Assembly (NCBI GenBank): GCA_025504975.1 | Contig: JANUWI010000006.1 | Coordinates: 1,178,001 to 1,242,000, forward strand | DNA from: Plenodomus lindquistii | Taxonomy: Eukaryota; Ascomycota; Dothideomycetes; Pleosporales; Leptosphaeriaceae | DNA: 64,000 nucleotides | Direction of reading: 5' to 3' | Shown here: positions 56,948 to 64,000 of the stretch, piece by piece | Layout: every line of letters begins with the position of its first letter | Position numbering within the stretch: the stretch's first letter is position 1 | The notes under the pieces: generated by a model | The model's input: the letters and a program-made list of their open reading frames with translations, nothing else | Told to the model about the DNA's origin: nothing | Databases searched by the model: none | Translations under genes and position numbers: made by a program

Positions 56948-58641
56948 CTACTCCTCCTCACTCTCATCCCCATCCTCATCGATAATCTTTGAACAACCGC
57001 AAGGCCACTGATCTAGCCTCTTACCAGGGTATTGCCTTACATACTCCGCGTACCAGGGCTGTAGGACCTTGAAGTCCCGTACGGCTTGTGGAAACACCGG
57101 CTTCCCGTCGTCATGTCTCTGGGTGGCTTTCGACTTGAGCTGCATAAATGTGACGAAATTGCGCGCATCTTCAGGCTCATAGTCGTGACCTAGACCAGTC
57201 GCCCTGTCTGGGTCGTTGTCGAATATGCCGCCTGACCCATGCCTCCCGTTCTTGAGGTATGGCCTTGGGACCGGTTTGGTGTTTCGAGAAGCATCGTAAT
57301 TGAACCTGTTCAGGACTGTGCAGTGGAGTGTGAACTGACCATGTGCACCCTCGGTCACAGTGACTACGCGACGCATGTTCTTGCTCGGCCCAAGGATGAT
57401 TGCTGATGTTCTGTCCGGGTCGGTGGAATCAAGCCCTATGTCATGCATGAACATTCGCAGGCGTTCCTGTTCTGCGGCAGGTGCTTGGGCGTCTTTGTTT
57501 CCACGCACTGATGGCATCGGGCCAGAGAACACAGAAACAGTGGATGCTTGTTGTTCTCGATTGCCTTCTGAACCCTCGCGATTTGATGCATCTTGGAAGG
57601 AGCTGCTTGACTCCGTGGCGTTCGGTGTGCTGAAGACATGCTTCGTTCCTTCGCCGGGTCTCTTGCGGTCGTGGCTGTCGGTGATGGTATACGACTCCAT
57701 GTTTCGCTTCTCCCTCGCCAGCTGCTCTGAAGACTTCTGGATCGGCGCACTTTGCTGTGGGGCGACATGTGTAGGTGCTGGGCTCGTTTGTATACGCACG
57801 TTGTCAGGTACACGTTTGTCGATCTCTGACTTCGCTGTGACGGACTCCTTCGCGAAACTCGTACCACGATTTTGCATGTTTGCTGCGTGCTCACGCTTCT
57901 GCCTCTTCACGTGATCGATTCGATCCGAAGTATCCTTCTCCACATGCTTTCGTTTATGCTCGGTATGACTAAGGAGGTCGTACATGTCGTTGTCAAGATC
58001 TCCTTCAGTTTCAACTGGTGGTCGTCTTGAGTTCTTCGCGCTATTGGCAACGAAGGCCGAACGTTGGTTGGGGTGTGTGAATTCGCTGGCCTCCCAGTCG
58101 GCTCCTACATAGATTAGCATATCTGCACAGCATATTGACAGAATTCACACTTACTTGTAAGCTTCGAAGCTGGGTTCTTGCCAAAAGCGAGGGTCTCAGC
58201 CATTTCGATCCAATTCGCGATGAAGGCTTTGGGCTTGTCTGCATTTTGAAACTCGTGCCTCTTGCCAGATCCCGCATACGCTTCAACGATGTCCAAAATG
58301 GCCTCCATGCCCTTGTTTCGGAATGTCATGGAGGTGCGAGCGTGCAGGCGTGGCTTGCCCTTCTCGTTGAACAGGATTTTGAGCCCATGGCCCTCGTATA
58401 ATTGCGGGTCAGGCGTAGACGACGAAATCCCCGGCGGTGCTGCTGGCGCCTGTCGTGAAGCTTTCGCCTTCGAGATACCAGTGTTCTGAGGTGCAAAAAT
58501 ACTACTCCCGCCAGTCGCTCTTGCATTTCCTCGGCCCTTACCTTTGCTTTTGCCCTTGCGGTTCTGGGCCAGGCTTTGCGCCAAGGCAACTGGGTCGTCG
58601 ATTATATTAGTCTTGCGATTGGGATTTTGGTTGGGTGCCAT
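56948..58641 (-). CDS. Charged protein of unknown function (547 aa)
   Basis: Two exons on the complement (58641-58155, 58104-56948) give 547 aa. The start MAPNQNPNRKTNIIDDPVAL is the first ATG of the frame. A lysine/glycine run (RKGKSKGKGRGNARATGG) suggests RNA or nucleic-acid binding. A folded-looking block follows: LKILFNEKGKPRLHARTSMT, NKGMEAILDIVEAY and FIANWIEMAETLAFGKNPAS. The middle is disordered with a KRKHVEKD-type basic cluster. The C-terminal quarter looks folded (RRVVTVTEGAHGQFTLHCTV, DARNFVTFMQLKSKA, VLQPWYAEYVRQYPGKRLDQ) and ends with WPCGC then an acidic tail. I do not recognise the family. The 50-nt intron has a gctaatc branch site. Confidence 0.78.
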
Positions 58642-59595
58642 GGCTGCAGTATGAATAATTGTGTATGAATGATGGTGCTGTGGAGAGCAGGGAGGAGTAG
58701 AGAGGCTCTGAGACAATGGTATTGTGTCGCGAAAGGTTGACTTGCCGTTTGTTTACGTGTAAGACTCACTGCACAGTGTAGGGAAGCATGAGCGCCAAGC
58801 GTAGCGTCATGCACAGATCCACAATAGCTTCATGTATTTACTTACGTTCACAATTGGTAGTCAACACATGATCGGTCAGTAGTCGGCTGCGGGTCCCAAC
58901 GTGATGTCGCGTTTGGCAGCCAAACGCCGCAACAAGCATAATGAGTGGTCATCTATGGCCATGTACAATAGACCAGATAGAATTGGGTGTGAGAAGTGAA
59001 GTAGAAGGACGCATGCACGAATGATTTGAGATTGTGATGATGAAGGGAGAGAACAAGCGACGATGGAATGGAATCCACAAAGAAAGCGGTATACATGTTC
59101 ACCTGGTGTTGGAGATTCGCACCGACCTCATGTCTACTCGTGAGTGGAATTTATCACTTTATTCCATCGCCCGCTAGCCGGTTCGACTGCACGAGCACAA
59201 GTATGATGTGACAAAGTCCTATTACGAGCATCCAGTTGATGGTGGTGTTTACATGGTCATGTCAAGGGGAAGAGACGATGCGAGGGACGGCCTCATCACA
59301 GAGTTGGTGAGAATGATAAAGAGTAGGAGCAGCCATTCACAGTGTCGTCGTTGTTGGCGAATGTGGACAGCCTCGCGTTGTGGTGTTGAAGTTGGCAAAG
59401 GGATCCGAAGCACGTGTCGATGGGCGTGCGGGCCGATTGCGGTCGTGCAGCCATGGCCCATCAGCAAAGCGGAGCCGAGGCACACCCGCCTCCCATTCGG
59501 TTCACTCATCGCGCGACTCCCAGCCAACACTCAACTCCCCCAACTCCATCTCCCAACTGCGCGTGCTGTGTAGCGTCGCGTAGGAATCCTTCAAT
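58642..59595. other. Divergent intergenic region before PEX14
   Basis: 954 bp between outward genes. A CACGTG is at 59411-59416, about 180 bp before the PEX14 ATG. A pseudo-B box (ggttcgactgc near 59179) has no tRNA around it. Overlapping short frames from 59208 to 59617 are not supported. Confidence 0.45.
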
Positions 59596-60825
59596 ATGGT
59601 CCGCGAGGACATTGTAGCGTCTGCCGTCTCCTGTATGCCTCGGCGCGCCATTGTCACCACGTGCATCGCTAACATGGCGTCACAGTCCTCCAAGACCCGT
59701 CCGTCGCGAGCGCTCCCCTTGAGAAGCGCATAGCCTTTCTGCAGTCCAAGAACCTCACCCAAGAAGAAGTCGACGTCTCTCTCGCCCGCGCGGCCGAAGA
59801 TCCCAGCCTAGCCGCCGTCTCACCGCAGAGTTCCGCACCACCCAGCAATGCATACCGCCCACCGCCAGCGCCCCCAGCGTATAGCAGCTATCCTCCTCAG
59901 GGGTACTGGCAGCCGCCTCCACCACCTGAGTAAGCACAGGAAGCGCTTCAAACATACTCCAGCCATACTAACATGTGCAAGGCCCCCGAAACGCGACTGG
60001 CGCGACTATTTCATCATGGCAACAGTCATGGGCGGCGTAAGCTACGGACTCTACTTCACAGCAAAGCGATACATCATGCCGTTAATACAGCCACCCACAC
60101 AACCCCAACTCGAACAGGACAAGGCGTCCGTGGACGAGTCATTCAAGCGCGCATTCGATCTCCTGGAGCAGTTGAACACGGACACTACCGCGCTCAAGGC
60201 ATCTGAAGAAGCCAGGACCTCGAGGTTAGACGATGCCCTTGGTGAGGTGGAGAGCGTTCTGGCGAGCCTGAAGGAATCTTCAAAGAGACAGGGAGACGAC
60301 AATAGGCGTATCGAAGATGACGTACGAGGGCTACGTGACTTGATCCCCAAGGCCCTGGATGCCCAGAAGGAGTCAACAGACACCAGATTGAAGGAGCTCT
60401 CGACCGAGCTAAAGAGCTTGAAGACCCTCATTGGCAACAGAATGGGCTCAGGAACTGCCCGTCCTGCAAGCTCCGCCGCCTCAAGCTACTATGGGGCTGG
60501 GCAGGCACAAAGCCAAGCGTCGACATCGAACATGAACGGCGTATCATCCTCCTCGACACCTGCGCCCCAGTCTTCTTCGATATCCACACCTAGCGAGCAG
60601 ACCAACGGTACCAACAACAGCGAAAGCCAAGCGAGTGGTAGCACAGCTACCACTTCCACATCAGCTCCAGCTGCCGAGAAGCCTGCAACCGCGCCATACA
60701 GCAGACTTCCTACCGGCCGAGCTGCTATCCCAGCTTGGCAAATGGCGGCGGCGAAGAAGAACGAAGAAGCCAAGAAGGATACGAGTGAGAGCGGTACAGC
60801 AGTTGATGCTAGCGCCAGCACATAG
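59596..60825 (+). CDS. PEX14: Peroxin-14, peroxisomal import docking protein
   Basis: Three exons (59596-59632, 59686-59929, 59982-60825) give 374 aa. The N-terminal Pex14 domain, MVREDIVASAVSFLQDPSVA then LEKRIAFLQSKNLTQEEVD, forms the three-helix fold that binds WxxxF/Y motifs of the PTS1 receptor Pex5. A proline-rich stretch (YRPPPAPPAYSS, WQPPPPPE) follows; the family's SH3 ligand for Pex13 is in such a region. A hydrophobic segment near residue 100 (YFIMATVMGGVSYGLYFTA) is the membrane anchor. A coiled coil (about 125-215) and a Ser/Thr-rich tail complete the protein. It docks receptor-cargo complexes at the peroxisome membrane. Introns (53 and 52 nt) are GT-AG with CTAAC branch sites. 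The lysine-rich end (AAAKKNEEAKKDTSES) is usual for fungal Pex14. Confidence 0.92.
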
Positions 60826-61977
60826 GAAAGCTATGGTTGTGTTATATCAAAATCAATCTTTGCGTTTTGGCGTCAAGTTCTGTCTACATGTATTAATATA
60901 TCACATTGTCCTGAGGCCAATGCCAGCATGTTCCACGTCTGCACTGTGCCCACAATCTCAGGAGTCTACTACATTCGAGCCCGAGTCCACCACTGACGTC
61001 AGTTAAGCAGACAATTCCGCAATTTGATTCAGCCAGAATGATAAGTCGAAACGATGTGATCTCATCCAAGCACGACACCGTCCGACTACCATTGCGACTA
61101 ACCCAAATGCAGGCATCAAAGTGCTTTTGTCGCGACGTCACGACTTTTCGCGATCTCGCGTTTTCGCGTCCACGCACTAACCAACGTCAACCCCGGCCAC
61201 GGAAATTGAGTTCAGCCTCTAGCATCACCAGGACGGCGAACAATCCCATGATTCAATGCACGATCGATCTCGCCAATCTGCAAACCCAGACAAAGCGCCC
61301 CACCGTGTACCTGACGCTACGACTGCTCTGCATGGTGTTGACGTCGATGGTGTCCCCTTACTCGAGAACAATGCTCATTGGACTTTTTGAGACAAACCCA
61401 TACCGACTATGAGCATGCGAAACGATGAGTCGCATTTACAGACTTGTATCGATACATTGCTGGACTCTCGAGAGGCTTAATTGCTCCCTATATGGTTAGC
61501 ACATGATAACATGGGAACATGACGATATCATTTCACCAGGAACTTTATGCACGGATCATATGCTACCAGCCACGAAATAGCTCCCGCCTCTAGTATGAGA
61601 TCTCGCTAGGCAGATCACAATATGCCAGACCCCTTGTGGCATCTAACTACTCCGCAGAGAGCCTGGCGCACTCCGTACCTCGCGCCCAGACCCTGACTAT
61701 GCTGTCATGATCGCGATCATATCGACAGAACCTGGGTTGACTGTATCATTCCGTTGTTGTGATCAACATTAGGGCTCGATGGTCGTCAGAGGCGTACATG
61801 AGTATGCGCGAACACCATGACGTAGAAATTCTCTAGGCGGGTGTACTTAAAGAGACTTAACACCCAGCAGAAACATGGCATTACCAAACAACATATTCAA
61901 TTTTCCGCATTATACCCATATCCACGAAACCGTCCACTTCACACCCTATAGCTCAATCACCTCTTACATCTTACAAT
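60826..61977. other. Intergenic region, PEX14 to CHZ-like gene
   Basis: 1,152 bp. It holds the PEX14 3' flank and a promoter; a 124-codon frame at 61038-61412 has no recognisable content and atypical composition. Nothing else seen. Confidence 0.45.
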
Positions 61978-62326
61978 ATGAGCGCCAACGAGATCCCCCA
62001 AGGTGACGCCGTCGACAACGACTACCAGTCCCGCACCGGCCAGCAGCAATACGGCATTCCAGTCCAAAAGGACGAGGCACCCATTGAGGACACCGAGTAC
62101 GACAATGGAGGTGACTCCGAGCAGCAGCTAGGTATGGTATTCTTGATTGACTTGAGGACGGCCCAATTAATGATGGATAGAACGTGATGAGAAGGACGCT
62201 ATTGATGAGAGCAACATTCTCGACGAGCGTACCCGTGGAGCTACGAAAGAGAAGGGAGCCTACACCGAGCCTGGCGATGAGGAGGGACTGGGTGGGAATG
62301 ATGGTGTGTCCTCTGGGCGGCAGTAG
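61978..62326 (+). CDS. Small acidic protein with a CHZ-like histone-chaperone motif
   Basis: Two exons (61978-62131, 62181-62326) give 99 aa. The protein is acidic and polar with no hydrophobic core: MSANEIPQGDAVDNDYQSRT at the start, then AIDESNILDERTRGA, which resembles the CHZ motif (ID-SNI---RTRG) of H2A.Z-H2B chaperones such as Chz1. It ends AYTEPGDEEGLGGNDG. It is shorter than yeast Chz1 and the match is to a short motif only, so the chaperone role is tentative. The 49-nt intron is clean (gtatgg to gatag) and the phase is kept. The leader contains several A-rich stretches. Confidence 0.72.
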
Positions 62327-63161
62327 GTTTGTTGTGGGTTAAGTGGTGCACTGCGGCTGCTGTCAAATGTACGAAAGAGTTCGTTTCCTTCTGATATCTC
62401 GCTGCAACACTATGCGGAGTCATCACGCTCTCCAAGGAGTACCACGGCATGCGAAGAGTCTCAATATGGTAGCGGTCTGCTCTACGCTTTATCACGAATT
62501 TAAGAGTGCGTTATAATATATTGTTATTCATTCCTTGAGTCAGCATAGCTCCTATGGCAGTGACGTATTATGTCCCGTATGCATCGAGAGACACCAGTTT
62601 CTTCATACAAACCTTACACATGACCAATAATTTCCACATCTGATGCTTACCTTGGGCAGCATGATGGCCACTCTCATGTCAGGTGGCACGCGCATGTGGC
62701 TATGTAATATCGTAAAAGTCTTCCTGGTAGGTAGTTCATCATCATCTCTTTTAATACTACATTTAACTTTCTATAGATTTATTCATTCCCGATCATTCTT
62801 GCCATAGCAGCCTATGTCTGGGTACAGTATGAACGCCGCTGTGCTCATAGCCTACATGTGTTTTCAGGATGAACGCTTTCTCATGCTCTCTCACCTTCAC
62901 CACGCGTCTGGCATGTTACGCGAACCAAACCATGGATTTGGCTTCACCAAGCTTCCGTGAACATTTTCAGGGTGAATGAGAGTGTCTGGGAGTCACTTTG
63001 AGTTATTTTGGCCCCACTTCTTGTGTGCAAACGGGCACTGTTGTCGCGTATATCTTAAATTTTCTCGCCGTCTCTACACTTGAACCTCAGCCCCATACAC
63101 ATACACGCACACGCACACGCCCACATCCACGCCCACACCCACGCCCACACCTGCAACCACC
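62327..63161. other. Intergenic region, CHZ-like gene to right-edge gene
   Basis: 835 bp with the 3' flank of the CHZ-like gene and the promoter and leader of the right-edge gene, including a CA-rich repeat just before its ATG. No other gene is supported. Confidence 0.45.
63093..63150 (+). repeat. CA-rich imperfect tandem repeat in a 5' leader
   Basis: Variations on cacac and cgccca units (for example cccacgcccaca repeated) fill about 58 bp and end 11 bp before the ATG at 63162. It would be an unstructured, G-poor leader. Confidence 0.75.
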
Positions 63162-64000
63162 ATGTCCACAGAGTTGGGACCAAGGGGTCTCGCAAACCGT
63201 ACGTATAACCCAGGAGTATCTCAAAGGCTATCGCGTAGTACACAACACAACGATAGTACACTGAGATACTTCAAGCCTCTCTACAAGACGCCGTAACTGA
63301 CCAATTTCCAGAGCGCAGGGCCCGTCAATCGCGCGGACAGCGCGTGTACATCTCTGGCATCAGGGGCCAGCAGTCCCTGGAGACCGGTGTCGCGTACTAC
63401 TACCGCGGCCACCACATCTACTCGGCCACAGCGGCCAACCCCATCGACACGATCCCCTTCTCCACCAGGAGGGGGATCTCGGTCGTGGGGATTGCGCAGC
63501 ACCTTGCGCCGCTGTACGTGCCGCAGGCGGCTGACCTGGTGCCAGAGAGTACAATCGGCGCGCTTGATCGGGCACGCAAGAACGCGTGGGCGGACCAAGA
63601 GGCCCAAGAAGAGGCCTTGAAGGCCGAAACGGCAATTGCGCTTCAAGAGGAAGCAGAGAAGAAGAAGAGGAGCAAGAAGGGGGATATCCCCACCATTGGC
63701 ACCGTCACCACCGCCGCCGCCACCAACCCTCCCGCGCTCGTCTTCGACAGCGCATTCACTCCTCACGACCGCGCCCAGTACCTCGCCGCCTCCGCGCCTG
63801 GCTCCCGCCTCGTGTCCATCACTAACACCCCGCATGGTTCTCGCCCCGTCTCACCCTTCCACCATGACAGCAGCAGCAGCAACAACCGCTGTCTCCTCCG
63901 CCCCATCGCCAGCACGTCTCGACTCCCCCAGATGCTGGCGAGTCGGGACACCGTCGGACAGAGATTCAGCCCTCTGTCCGACGTCGCCGAAGGTCGTGCT
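63162..64000 (+). CDS. N-terminal part of an unrecognised protein, cut by the right edge
   Basis: Exon 1 (63162-63198) reads MSTELGPRGLAN plus one base. A GT-AG intron (63199-63311; gtacgt donor, aactgacc branch, ttccag acceptor) joins in phase to an exon open from 63312 to the window edge (229 further codons, no stop). The protein continues RVYISGIRGQQSLETGVAYY, SVVGIAQHLAPLYVPQAADL and an Ala/Glu/Lys helix (WADQEAQEEALKAETAIALQ) running into KKKRSKKGD, a possible coiled coil with a nuclear-type basic cluster. A Ser/Pro-rich region follows. I do not recognise the family. The minus-strand frame of 184 codons over the same bases is its shadow. Confidence 0.72.

Noticed and set aside
59179..59189. 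B-box-like ggttcgactgc
   Set aside because: The last bases do not fit the consensus and no acceptor, D or anticodon stems are present around it.
63281..63835. 184-codon minus-strand frame at the right edge
   Set aside because: It is the shadow of the plus-strand exon starting at 63312, which has a matching start exon and splice sites.
1..64000. CRISPR arrays, IS elements, operons
   Set aside because: None seen; the gene structures are nuclear eukaryotic.

Overview
The window is nuclear DNA of a filamentous ascomycete (Pezizomycotina). Genes are compact and split by many 45-90 nt spliceosomal introns with CTAAC/CTAAT-type branch sites. Fungal-specific families are present: a Bta1 betaine-lipid synthase, a secreted DUF1996 protein and a fungal complex I subunit. 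Dothideomycetes is my guess from overall character and is not proven. I rebuilt 20 protein-coding genes by joining exons; two of them run off the window edges.

Layout. 1-5.8 kb: a truncated minus-strand gene, CSM3/SWI3 and SKI2. 5.8-8.7 kb: a long gap. 8.7-23 kb: an importin-7-like karyopherin, SEC12 and the TOR kinase. 23.7-33.1 kb: a TDT-family transporter, a DUF1996 protein, BTA1 and RPT5. 33.1-36.2 kb: a gene-poor, AT-richer tract with one tRNA gene. 36.2-47.2 kb: a trimethyllysine dioxygenase, a complex I subunit, the spliceosomal helicase Aquarius, TFB2 and a hotdog thioesterase. 47.4-64 kb: a large disordered protein, TOF1/SWI1, a 3-hydroxyacyl-CoA dehydrogenase, two unrecognised proteins, PEX14, a small CHZ-like protein and a new partial gene at the right edge.

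Functional themes are housekeeping: RNA decay and splicing (SKI2, Aquarius), replication-fork protection (both CSM3 and TOF1), trafficking (karyopherin, SEC12), growth control (TOR), proteolysis (RPT5), transcription and repair (TFB2), and lipid, carnitine and peroxisome metabolism (BTA1, TMLH, thioesterase, HADH, PEX14). No biosynthetic cluster, intact transposon or CRISPR array was seen.

The most striking object is a tRNA-Arg(CCG) gene at 33898-34032. Its T-arm is split by a 63-nt insertion with every hallmark of an mRNA-type intron: GTGAGT donor, CTAAT branch site, CAG acceptor. Removing it restores a perfect cloverleaf. The insertion is not at the canonical tRNA intron position (37/38), and the intron's last G keeps the Pol III B box intact. 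Other notable points are two GC-AG introns, 13-nt and 17-nt microexons, stop-free introns of 3n length, and a uORF just upstream of TOR.
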